Virus record (IMG/VR): IMGVR_UViG_3300023176_003532
Location: 1-36,912 of that record
DNA length: 36,912 nucleotides
Source of the DNA: a virus
Reading direction: 5' to 3' (one strand)
Shown: positions 1 through 5,482 of the stretch, piece after piece
How positions within the stretch are numbered: the first letter of the stretch is position 1
How the letters are laid out: each line of letters begins with the position of its first letter
Translations under genes and position numbers: made by a program
The notes under the pieces: generated by a model
What the model saw: the letters and a program-made list of their open reading frames with translations, nothing else
Told to the model about the DNA's origin: nothing
Databases searched by the model: none

Positions 1-55
1 GGTGGTAGATTGTCAGTTGGACATCTACTAAGTTAATCCATATATGGAGATAGTT

Positions 56-322
56 ATGAGGAGTTTATTCTCACTGCTATTTGGATTATTTTTCGCCGCA
101 TCGTGTAGCACAGTTGGTGCAGTTATTGATGGTGGAAAAAAGCTCTCCACAGGCGTCATAGATGCTACCGTTGATACAGCCGCAGGTTTATCTACTGCTG
201 TATTAGACGATGCTTCTTCAGTAGTTGCTACAACAGCAAATGCTACTAAAGGAGTTGTGGAAACTGTAAGATCCGAGGTCGATAAACAGACCGACGCATT
301 ACAGGAGCCTGAGGAAAAGTAA
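56..322 (+). CDS. Small predicted lipoprotein
   Basis: The 88-residue product has a hydrophobic N-terminus (MRSLFSLLFGLFFAASC) ending in a lipobox-like AASC with Cys17, so it is probably exported and lipidated. The rest is a low-complexity Ala/Val/Thr/Asp-rich stretch with loosely repeating units such as GVIDATVDTAAGLSTAVLDD. An upstream ATG at 44 overlaps the GGAG ribosome-binding site (46-49), so I chose the ATG at 56, six bases downstream of it. The overall shape resembles entericidin-like phage lipoproteins, but I cannot assign a function. Its stop codon overlaps the next start (TAATG), indicating translational coupling. Confidence 0.6.
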   Translation: MRSLFSLLFGLFFAASCSTVGAVIDGGKKLSTGVIDATVDTAAGLSTAVLDDASSVVATTANATKGVVETVRSEVDKQTDALQEPEEK

Positions 323-435
323 TGGCCCCTGAGCAAGGGGATTTAACAGACAGTGATTTAGTATTTTTAATGAAAGCTGTTAAACATTACTGTTCTGAAT
401 ATCCAAAACAGTGTAAAAACAAAAGGGGGCAATAA
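322..435 (+). CDS. 37-residue microprotein overlapping the lipoprotein stop
   Basis: A short frame starts inside the stop codon of the preceding lipoprotein gene (TAATG, bases 320-324) and encodes MAPEQGDLTDSDLVFLMKAV followed by a Cys/Lys-rich tail (KHYCSEYPKQCKN). It fills most of the space up to the next gene. The tail has two cysteines nine residues apart. Overlap coupling and the lack of other content here favour a real gene, but no family is recognised. The 3' end runs into a GC-rich hairpin (425-441). Confidence 0.45.
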   Translation: MAPEQGDLTDSDLVFLMKAVKHYCSEYPKQCKNKRGQ

Positions 436-441
436 GCCCCC
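425..441 (+). terminator. GC-rich hairpin, possible weak terminator or mRNA stabiliser
   Basis: GGGGGC, loop AATAA, GCCCCC form a perfect six-pair stem at the end of the 37-codon gene. No T-run follows (the next bases are ACCTTAATAAG), so it is a poor intrinsic terminator. It may protect an mRNA 3' end or separate the lipoprotein pair from the downstream adhesin-like gene. Confidence 0.35.
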
Positions 442-464
442 ACCTTAATAAGAGAAAAAAATAT

Positions 465-1145
465 ATGTCAATAACAAGCGGTACACCAACAGGACAAATT
501 GCAATGTCAGATTGCAATGCAGAATTTGGTAGAGGATATGAATTAGACAACTATTACGGTTGCGCTTATGCCGTTCCAACTTCAGGCCAGATAGCAATGT
601 CTGATCTCCGTGGTAAATATAGATATTGGGGTGGTAGACGATTTATAGCATATAATCCTGTACAAGCTCTAACAGGAAACCGAGATAATACTGAAATTAA
701 TACGACTGGATATGGTTGGAGGTTTAGTGACATTCAAGGCTGGTCGAACAACCCAGGTGTAGCTTCAGGCACAACATCTTATATCCGTAATGTTGGCACC
801 TATGGTGATACAGTAGTAGAAAAAGCATTTTTTTATTATTATTGGGGTTACCCTGCGGCAGGTTGGAGATTTGTTATGCAAACTTGGAGAGGTTCTGGTC
901 AAATTTATAATCAAGCTCGATACGCAATTGCGGATCCTTATAGACAATATCTTAGAGTATCACTTAATAGTGGACAATATCAAGCTAATTTAGCATTCTT
1001 CTTTAGTCCAACAGGCAATCCTCGTGGTTGGTATAGGTATAGAACTGGAGACACGTCTCGAAGACAAATCATGACTTGGCTTTGGCCAACGAGTTTTACA
1101 CTTTCTGGATATATGGATGTTCAGTGGGCAACTAGTAGCGGTTAA
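465..1145 (+). CDS. Putative tail fibre/adhesin-type virion protein
   Basis: The 226-residue protein is rich in Tyr, Trp, Gly, Arg and Ser, as in tail-tip and fibre beta-structured domains. Its N-terminus carries two copies of a short motif, TGQIAMSDCNAEFG at about 9-22 and SGQIAMSDLRGKY at about 40-52. G-x-I-x-[MF]-S-[DN]-L motifs of this kind recur in distal tail proteins of many phages. The remainder has no recognisable enzyme motif. It is followed within a few bases by a small gene with a fibre-type sequence, so the pair may form one adhesion module. Function is inferred from composition and motif. Confidence 0.5.
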   Translation: MSITSGTPTGQIAMSDCNAEFGRGYELDNYYGCAYAVPTSGQIAMSDLRGKYRYWGGRRFIAYNPVQALTGNRDNTEINTTGYGWRFSDIQGWSNNPGVASGTTSYIRNVGTYGDTVVEKAFFYYYWGYPAAGWRFVMQTWRGSGQIYNQARYAIADPYRQYLRVSLNSGQYQANLAFFFSPTGNPRGWYRYRTGDTSRRQIMTWLWPTSFTLSGYMDVQWATSSG

Positions 1146-1150
1146 AAATT

Positions 1151-1546
1151 ATGGAAATTATATCAGATATAGAACCAACAACAAGACCAGACGGTACACC
1201 TTTAGAAATAGGTGATGTTTGGAAACAAGGATCTAACATATACTCTTTTGATAGTTTAATGGTAGATAACGAACCAGCAAATACAGACATTATTCATTTT
1301 GATTGGATGGATGCACTAGCAGCTGCAGCACAAGATCCAAACGCAAACTTAGAGCTTATTGAAATTCCACAAGGTTCAAACACTGTTATTGAAATAAGCA
1401 ATACAGATTTAAGCAATACAGAATTTTTAGATACACAATTAGATCCACAATGGATTTTAGCAAATACAGAATTAACAGTTTTACATGGTGGTGTTGAATA
1501 CACCATCGCTCCGCAACCAACACCTGATGAACAAGGAAATACATAA
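1151..1546 (+). CDS. Hypothetical tail-associated protein with TRPDGTPL motif
   Basis: This 131-residue acidic protein opens with TTRPDGTPLEIGDVWKQG. 'RPDG-pL-GD-W' strings are common in fibre and fibre-associated proteins, where they precede short beta-hairpins. The centre is rich in Asn, Asp and Thr with repeating 'SNTDLSNTEFLDTQ' character. No catalytic motif is visible. Its stop overlaps the next start (TAATG at 1544-1548) and it lies five bases after the adhesin-like gene, which suggests a structural or chaperone role for that protein. Confidence 0.4.
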   Translation: MEIISDIEPTTRPDGTPLEIGDVWKQGSNIYSFDSLMVDNEPANTDIIHFDWMDALAAAAQDPNANLELIEIPQGSNTVIEISNTDLSNTEFLDTQLDPQWILANTELTVLHGGVEYTIAPQPTPDEQGNT

Positions 1547-1809
1547 TGAAATATAAAGGTAATAACGTTGAAACTTTAACTCACACTAAAAGAGCAATTT
1601 TAGATAGAGCCATGAGGCCGTATGACGGTCTTTCAGATGGACCTTTTAAAAGAGTTCTCGATAGAATGGACGGCGTATTTAGAAAAGAAATCATTAACTA
1701 TAAAATTGAAGATGGTTACTTAGTTAAAGAAACTTCTGTTCGAGATTTTAGTGAAGGTGATTATCACGACACGACATCAATTCAAAGAATCGTAAAAGTA
1801 GACCAATAA
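1546..1809 (+). CDS. Conserved-looking hypothetical protein, 87 aa
   Basis: A small charged protein with no signal peptide or membrane segment. It contains GPFKRVLDRMDGVFRKEI in the middle and a beta-rich C-terminus. It is the last gene of the rightward cluster and starts in the overlap with the previous gene. A strong bidirectional terminator begins at its stop codon. I do not recognise the family. Confidence 0.45.
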   Translation: MKYKGNNVETLTHTKRAILDRAMRPYDGLSDGPFKRVLDRMDGVFRKEIINYKIEDGYLVKETSVRDFSEGDYHDTTSIQRIVKVDQ

Positions 1810-1833
1810 AAAAGGGGCTTATGCCCCTTTTTT
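1808..1833. terminator. Bidirectional intrinsic terminator between convergent operons
   Basis: AAAAAAGGGGC, loop TTAT, GCCCCTTTTTT gives a perfect 11-pair stem with a T-run on both strands. It lies between the stop of the rightward gene (1809) and the end of the leftward operon (1853), so it can stop transcription from both sides. Confidence 0.9.
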
Positions 1834-1852
1834 GTTTAAGAATAAAAAGAAG

Positions 1853-2182
1853 TTACTTTTTAGTCCAGGCTTGAGCTCCAAAGAATGCAGCAACAATACC
1901 AGCAACAGCAATAAAATATACTCCTGCCATATCACCTAAGATATCAGCTGCCTTTTCCAAACCAATTACGTTTGAACCGACAACCAATACTGGATATGCT
2001 AACATTCCATATAAAGAAAACCATGCCATAGATCTTTGTGCATCTCTCATAGCATCCTGGTCTTCGAGTTCTTTTCTTTTAAACTCTAAGTACATCTGTT
2101 CTTCTTCTTTAGAGACTTTTCCATCTCCGTTAGTATCAGCAGGATGAAACCCGCCAGAATTATTAGTTACTTCTTCTGACAT
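1853..2182 (-). CDS. Small membrane protein with an EF-hand loop
   Basis: The 109-residue protein has a perfect EF-hand Ca2+ loop at 16-27 (D-x-N-x-D-G-K-V-S-x-x-E), then a charged amphipathic stretch (EFKRKELEDQDAMRDAQR), then two hydrophobic segments (about 52-72 and 85-105). The loop is predicted on the cytoplasmic side. Two membrane spans at this size also fit a class II-like holin, but nothing here proves a lysis role. It is the last gene of the leftward operon, one base after the preceding membrane-protein gene, and ends at the shared terminator. EF-hand membrane proteins of this kind occur in marine T4-like phages as uncharacterised proteins. Confidence 0.6.
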   Translation of the reverse strand: MSEEVTNNSGGFHPADTNGDGKVSKEEEQMYLEFKRKELEDQDAMRDAQRSMAWFSLYGMLAYPVLVVGSNVIGLEKAADILGDMAGVYFIAVAGIVAAFFGAQAWTKK

Positions 2183-2183
2183 T

Positions 2184-2396
2184 TTACTTTACCTCTGCTT
2201 TCCATAATGTCCAAGCACCATAGAGTAATCCACCCCATGCCACTAGATCAATCAGTCCACCAAGTAAAAGATAACCACCACAAACGGCAATTATAACAGT
2301 TCCATCTAACGATGTTCTTTCACCTATTCTGTCTAGAACCCATTCCTTTAATAATTTTAAAGATACGACTCCTTTTAACATATCTAGATTTAGCAT
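2184..2396 (-). CDS. Small hydrophobic membrane protein, 70 aa
   Basis: I chose the ATG at 2396 (MLNLDMLKGVV) because AAGGAG lies six bases upstream; the same frame is open further upstream but without such a site. The second half is hydrophobic (TVIIAVCGGYLLLGGLIDLV, then AWGGLLYGAWTLW), giving one or two membrane spans. It sits in the leftward operon between a 54-residue membrane protein and the EF-hand protein. Holin or other membrane functions are possible but not shown. Confidence 0.5.
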   Translation of the reverse strand: MLNLDMLKGVVSLKLLKEWVLDRIGERTSLDGTVIIAVCGGYLLLGGLIDLVAWGGLLYGAWTLWKAEVK

Positions 2397-2418
2397 ACAT
2401 TTCTCCTTATTATGTAGA

Positions 2419-2583
2419 TCAAACAATATGTTGAGATCTACTTTTCTTTGCGGTGTGACGAACACCTGTTTTTGTTACGTAAGGATCTTTAGAGATTCCT
2501 TTTGTTCCTGCATCAAATAACATAAAACAAGCCAATGCTGCAAAGGCAGGAATTAATAACGTAGCTATTATTACACCGTCCAT
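2419..2583 (-). CDS. 54-residue membrane microprotein
   Basis: Reading leftward from the ATG at 2583, the product begins MDGVIIATLLIPAFAALACF, a single N-terminal membrane anchor or signal, then GTKGISKDPYVTKTGVRHTAKK, a basic soluble tail. It fills the gap between the Fe-S carrier gene (ends 2587) and the next membrane gene. Operon position and codon continuity support it; the ribosome-binding site is weak. The family is not recognised. Confidence 0.55.
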   Translation of the reverse strand: MDGVIIATLLIPAFAALACFMLFDAGTKGISKDPYVTKTGVRHTAKKSRSQHIV

Positions 2584-2586
2584 ATA

Positions 2587-2910
2587 TTAAATTTTAAAAC
2601 TTACTGAAACACCACATCCACAACTCGAAGTTTCTTTTGGATTGATGATTTTAAATTGTTCGTTAAGTCCTTCTTTGATCCAATCTAAAGTTGAACCTTC
2701 TAAAAAAGGTTGTGATAGTTTATCGATAACAATACTAAATTTACCGTAATCTACGATATGATCTTCCACATTAATTGTATCAGTAAATTGAATAAAGTAC
2801 TCGTAACCAGCACAGCCGCCACCAGTAACACCAACTCTGATATCATGTTTGCTCTCTGTTGCTGTTTTCTCAATCGCTTTAGATATTGCTGCATCGGTTA
2901 ATTCTATCAT
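2587..2910 (-). CDS. A-type iron-sulfur carrier (IscA/ErpA/HesB family)
   Basis: The 107-residue length is typical of the family, as are the three cysteines: Cys33 in GGGCAGYEY and Cys97/Cys99 in SSCGCGVSV. In cellular homologues these residues bind an Fe-S cluster or iron for delivery to apo-proteins. The start overlaps the stop of the upstream coiled-coil gene (ATGA). The operon is read from the palindromic late promoter that also faces the haem oxygenase/bilin reductase genes. HesB-like genes are known in marine T4-like phages. A link to ferredoxin supply for the bilin reductase, or to iron freed by haem oxygenase, is inference. Confidence 0.9.
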   Translation of the reverse strand: MIELTDAAISKAIEKTATESKHDIRVGVTGGGCAGYEYFIQFTDTINVEDHIVDYGKFSIVIDKLSQPFLEGSTLDWIKEGLNEQFKIINPKETSSCGCGVSVSFKI

Positions 2911-3068
2911 TTACTCTCTAACTTCTGTATTCTTTCTCGAAGTTCTTGAATTTCTTCTTTTAATTCAGTTGTACCACCAGGCGCAACTGGAGGATGTGTC
3001 CATTCCTCTAATTTTGCAATACGTGCCTCATAGTCAAACCACTCGCTCAATCGTTTAAAAAAAGTCAT
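2907..3068 (-). CDS. 53-residue coiled-coil microprotein, first gene of leftward operon
   Basis: Reading leftward from the ATG at 3068 the product is MTFFKRLSEWFDYEARIAKL, a Pro/Gly hinge (HPPVAPGGTT), then a heptad-like helix (ELKEEIQELRERIQKLESK). AAAGGA lies eight bases upstream of the start. The stop overlaps the start of the Fe-S carrier gene (ATGA), a classic coupling arrangement. It is the first gene after the leftward late promoter. An amphipathic N-terminus followed by a coiled coil suggests a membrane-peripheral or oligomeric adaptor; no family is recognised. Confidence 0.6.
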   Translation of the reverse strand: MTFFKRLSEWFDYEARIAKLEEWTHPPVAPGGTTELKEEIQELRERIQKLESK

Positions 3069-3096
3069 TAGAGTTCCTTTCTCTTTATTTGCTAAT

Positions 3097-3108
3097 TATT
3101 TATAAATA
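3097..3108. promoter_or_regulatory. Palindromic (bidirectional) T4-type late promoter
   Basis: TATTTATAAATA is its own reverse complement, so it holds the T4 late consensus TATAAATA on + (3101-3108) and on - (3104-3097). Rightward, the next start is haem oxygenase at 3153; leftward, the coiled-coil gene at 3068. Both leaders are short. In T4 this element is read by host polymerase with gp55 and the co-activator gp33, and a gp33-like gene lies at 5216. Confidence 0.8.
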
Positions 3109-3152
3109 CAAAGGTATTAAAACAGCTATTATTTCATGTAGGAGAGTGACCA

Positions 3153-3776
3153 ATGGCAAATAACCTTAAAGAACTAACTAAAGCTCATCACGATAATGCG
3201 GAGCGTACTGAATTCGCAGATATGTTAATGAGTGGTGAAATTCCACCTAAGCTTTACCAAGAATACTTACACGCACAATTACAAAATTATATGGTACTTG
3301 AATCAGCAGTATCTATTCCTATTGACTTAGAACCAATTTTTAGATCATCTCAAATCGAAGAAGATCTCCAAGAACTTGAAAGTATGTTTGATCTTGAAGA
3401 AGTAGAAGACAACTTTAGATCAACAGACGAATATAATGCACATATTCAAAAATTACAAGAAGATGAAGATAACAATGCTCTTCTTGCACATTTATATGTA
3501 AGACACTTCGGAGATGCACACGGTGGCCAGATGATTAAGAAACATGTACCTGGTAGTGGTACCATGTATGAATTTGAAAATAGGTCTGGCCTTATTAAAG
3601 GAGTCCGAGAGCTACTTAATGATGATATGGCAGATGAAGCAAAAATTTGTTTTGAATATGCCGAAAGACTATTTCACGAATTAATTGAAAAGTTTCATAA
3701 CAATGAAGATGAATATAAAAGTGCTGACTCGTTATTAATAGAATCGGGTTGGGCTAGTGAAGAATGGAATGATTGA
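3153..3776 (+). CDS. ho1: Haem oxygenase (HO-1 type)
   Basis: Haem oxygenases open haem to biliverdin IX-alpha, CO and Fe2+ using reduced ferredoxin. The 207-residue protein has the proximal-ligand region LKELTKAHHDNAERTEF (H..AE, ligand probably His13) and the distal-helix signature YVRHFGDAHGGQM at about 116-127, where cellular enzymes have a YvRYLGDLSGGQ-like sequence. GGAG lies upstream of the ATG. The stop overlaps the start of the bilin reductase gene, so haem-to-bilin conversion is encoded as one coupled unit. The expected site of action is the host cytoplasm, late in infection given the upstream late promoter. Confidence 0.92.
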   Translation: MANNLKELTKAHHDNAERTEFADMLMSGEIPPKLYQEYLHAQLQNYMVLESAVSIPIDLEPIFRSSQIEEDLQELESMFDLEEVEDNFRSTDEYNAHIQKLQEDEDNNALLAHLYVRHFGDAHGGQMIKKHVPGSGTMYEFENRSGLIKGVRELLNDDMADEAKICFEYAERLFHELIEKFHNNEDEYKSADSLLIESGWASEEWND

Positions 3777-4458
3777 ATCTGAACTATTTGATAGACTAAG
3801 AGATTTATCTGTAGAATTAAGAAATCTTTTTAGTCGCAGTATGACACTGTATGACAATCCAAAACATACGGCAGATTTAGAAGGTTGGTCTGATTGGTTT
3901 TGGTCAAGCGATACAATTCGTAAAGCACACCTTAAAACAATTGAACCTGTAGGTAAAAATAAATTATGGCTTATGCACATCAATATATTTCCTCAATTCA
4001 ATATTAATCTTCCTATATTTGGTCTAGATATTGTAGCAAACCCTCAAAAAATATCTGGTTGCTTTTGTGACTATTCTCCTATTACTGAAGGATCGCATCC
4101 TTATCTTGATAAATTTGAATTAGAAATAAAAGATCTTACTTGGACTCGAGCTCGTGAAATGCCAGATTGGGCTCAAGAAATATTTTCAAAAAATATTGTA
4201 GGTGCAGGTAGTATTCGTGAAGGAGATGAAACAGATCAATTATGTAATATGGCTTTTAACTTAGCATCTTTTTATTGCACGGAAATGAACAATCCGCAAT
4301 ATCAAAAAACATTTTCATTAGATACTCGAAAAGCACAAAACAAATATTGTCGTAATCAGAAAATGAATCGTATGCTTCATTCCTCAATACTCGCAATGGG
4401 TATATCAGAAGAACGAAAGAATCAATATGTAGAGAATGTATTATTCGAGGAAGTATAA
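3769..4458 (+). CDS. Ferredoxin-dependent bilin reductase, PcyA/PcyX type
   Basis: The 229-residue protein matches the FDBR fold family: LPIFGLDIVA then ISGCFCDYSP, and near the C-terminus NKYCRNQKMNRMLHSSILAMG. His70 and Asp87 are 17 residues apart, the same spacing as catalytic His88 and Asp105 of PcyA. PebA, PebB and PebS have Asn at the His88 position as I recall, so this is closer to PcyA/PcyX. The PcyA Glu76 position aligns with Lys56/Thr57, so the vinyl-reducing Glu seems absent, as expected for an enzyme making phycoerythrobilin rather than phycocyanobilin. I prefer the ATG at 3769 (overlapping the haem oxygenase stop) over a GTG at 3757. Product specificity is inferred. Confidence 0.88.
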   Translation: MIESELFDRLRDLSVELRNLFSRSMTLYDNPKHTADLEGWSDWFWSSDTIRKAHLKTIEPVGKNKLWLMHINIFPQFNINLPIFGLDIVANPQKISGCFCDYSPITEGSHPYLDKFELEIKDLTWTRAREMPDWAQEIFSKNIVGAGSIREGDETDQLCNMAFNLASFYCTEMNNPQYQKTFSLDTRKAQNKYCRNQKMNRMLHSSILAMGISEERKNQYVENVLFEEV

Positions 4459-4554
4459 GTTTTGTTCAACTATTCTTTTTAGGAATATAATAGTTTACGC
4501 ATAATTAATAAAAAATTAATACAAAATTAACAACTTTCTGTATATATAATTGCC

Positions 4555-4569
4555 GTTACCAAAGGTAAC
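4555..4569 (+). promoter_or_regulatory. Inverted repeat GTTACC-AAA-GGTAAC, possible operator or leader hairpin
   Basis: A perfect 6-3-6 inverted repeat lies five bases after a TATAAT (4545-4550) in an AT-rich gap, ahead of the small secreted-protein gene at 4606. It would cover the expected transcription start, so it could be a repressor site or a 5' leader stem. No good -35 box is present at 16-18 bases, so the promoter itself is uncertain. Confidence 0.4.
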
Positions 4570-4605
4570 ATTCCCCACATAACCACAAGGAGTGAAAACT
4601 TAAAA

Positions 4606-4836
4606 ATGAAGAAATTTGTTATTGCCGCGTGTCTCGTAGCGTTGAGTCCAGTTGTATTAGCAGAAACCGATTATGTTGCACGATTAAATGAAGATGGTAA
4701 GTATTGTGCACGAGTAAAAACCACAGGCCTAAATGGCTTAACACAAACTAAAACGTTTTGTAGAACATTAAAACAATGGGAAGCAAAAGGTTACACTGTT
4801 GGTGCTAAAGAAGTATCAGAGGTAACTAATGATTAA
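4606..4836 (+). CDS. Small secreted/periplasmic protein with two cysteines
   Basis: The 76-residue product has a clear Sec signal peptide (MKKFVIAACLVALSPVVLA, cleavage likely before ETDY) and a mature domain of about 57 residues with Cys34 and Cys52, probably disulfide-bonded in the periplasm. AAGGAG sits about 14 bases upstream of the ATG, which is long. It overlaps the next gene by eight bases, so the two are probably co-expressed. Possible roles are superinfection exclusion or envelope modification, but there is no direct evidence. Confidence 0.6.
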   Translation: MKKFVIAACLVALSPVVLAETDYVARLNEDGKYCARVKTTGLNGLTQTKTFCRTLKQWEAKGYTVGAKEVSEVTND

Positions 4837-5053
4837 AACAATTCGTAATTGGGCTGTAGGAATTTTGATCCTAGGATCATGTATTATCGGACTTATGGGT
4901 CCGTTACTATGGCCTTCATTATATGCACAACAAATTATGCATTCCGCTCCATACGGAATCCCTCTCGTTCAACATCATGTTGAACTATGTGACCTCAGGT
5001 CGTTAAGCGTCATTAATCGTTGTGAGCTTTTTGAACCCATTCGTGTCGCCTAA
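4829..5053 (+). CDS. Small inner-membrane protein, 74 aa
   Basis: A hydrophobic N-terminus (WAVGILILGSCIIGLMGPLLW) predicts one membrane anchor, followed by an exported tail of about 45 residues with two cysteines (ELCDLRSLSVINRC). It overlaps the preceding secreted-protein gene. A membrane protein paired with a secreted one at the edge of the early replication region would fit host-envelope takeover or immunity to superinfection, though this is speculation. Family not recognised. Confidence 0.5.
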   Translation: MIKTIRNWAVGILILGSCIIGLMGPLLWPSLYAQQIMHSAPYGIPLVQHHVELCDLRSLSVINRCELFEPIRVA

Positions 5054-5063
5054 TAAATAAAGG

Positions 5064-5092
5064 TTGACAATTCGCAAAAAGCGTGTTATAAT
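5064..5092 (+). promoter_or_regulatory. Consensus sigma70 (early) promoter
   Basis: TTGACA (5064-5069), 17-base spacer, TATAAT (5087-5092). Both boxes match the bacterial consensus exactly. Transcription would start near 5099, inside a strong inverted repeat followed by T5, so its product may be very short or conditional. Confidence 0.8.
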
Positions 5093-5094
5093 AG

Positions 5095-5131
5095 TTGGTC
5101 TAATGGTGTAAAAGCTATTAGACCAATTTTT
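5095..5131 (+). terminator. Intrinsic terminator nested at the start site of the 5064 promoter
   Basis: TTGGTCTAAT (5095-5104) pairs perfectly with ATTAGACCAA (5117-5126), followed directly by TTTTTAT. For transcripts arriving from 4606-5053 this is a good 10-pair terminator. For transcripts starting near 5099 only the inner part of the stem forms, giving a possible RNA of about 30 nt or an attenuator. Confidence 0.7.
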
Positions 5132-5160
5132 ATCTATTGTAAAAAATATTAAAATAACAG

Positions 5161-5189
5161 TTGACATTCTGTTCAATCTATAGTATAAT
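5161..5189 (+). promoter_or_regulatory. Consensus sigma70 promoter for gp33-gp59-gp32
   Basis: TTGACA (5161-5166), 17-base spacer, TATAAT (5184-5189), an exact consensus. The start near 5196 gives a short leader to the gp33-like gene and reads on through gp59 and gp32. It is the second perfect promoter within 100 bases. Confidence 0.88.
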
Positions 5190-5215
5190 ATACTGTATAA
5201 ACTTGGAATAGCAAT

Positions 5216-5482
5216 ATGCCCAAACAAGGAGAACAAGAAGATATGTCAGTTGTTGCGTTAACACCAGATAGAATACATCATGAAATTTCAAAGAATATCT
5301 CTAGAGGAGTTCCTTATATAGATGCTCTAGTAGACTTCGCAGAAAAGCACGATGTTGAAATTGAAACAATAGCTCAGATCGTTAAGAAGTCTTCGATACT
5401 TCGAGAAAAAGTTCGAACTGAAGCTGTGCAATTGAAGATGGTGGTAAAGGATGGAAAAGATCTCTCCGACCATTTTGAGTGA
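5216..5482 (+). CDS. 33: Late transcription co-activator, gp33-like
   Basis: In T4, gp33 bridges host RNA polymerase and the gp45 clamp to activate late promoters, and its gene lies directly before 59 and 32. This 88-residue protein has the same position, a similar small acidic/helical character, and overlaps the gp59-like gene. Sequence similarity is weak by eye, so the call rests mainly on gene order. An internal ATG at 5243 (MSVVALTPDRIHHE) has AAGGAG 11 bases upstream and may be the true start, giving 79 residues. The late promoters in this window give it an obvious target. Confidence 0.6.
   Translation: MPKQGEQEDMSVVALTPDRIHHEISKNISRGVPYIDALVDFAEKHDVEIETIAQIVKKSSILREKVRTEAVQLKMVVKDGKDLSDHFE

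Noticed and set aside
3769-4458. Bilin reductase as a PebS (phycoerythrobilin synthase of cyanophages)
   Set aside because: A His occupies the PcyA His88 position at the correct 17-residue spacing to Asp; PebS-type enzymes as I recall have Asn there.
5052-5059. AATAAATA before the 5064 promoter as a late promoter
   Set aside because: One mismatch, arises from a stop codon context (CCTAATAAATAA), and is followed at once by an early promoter and terminator.
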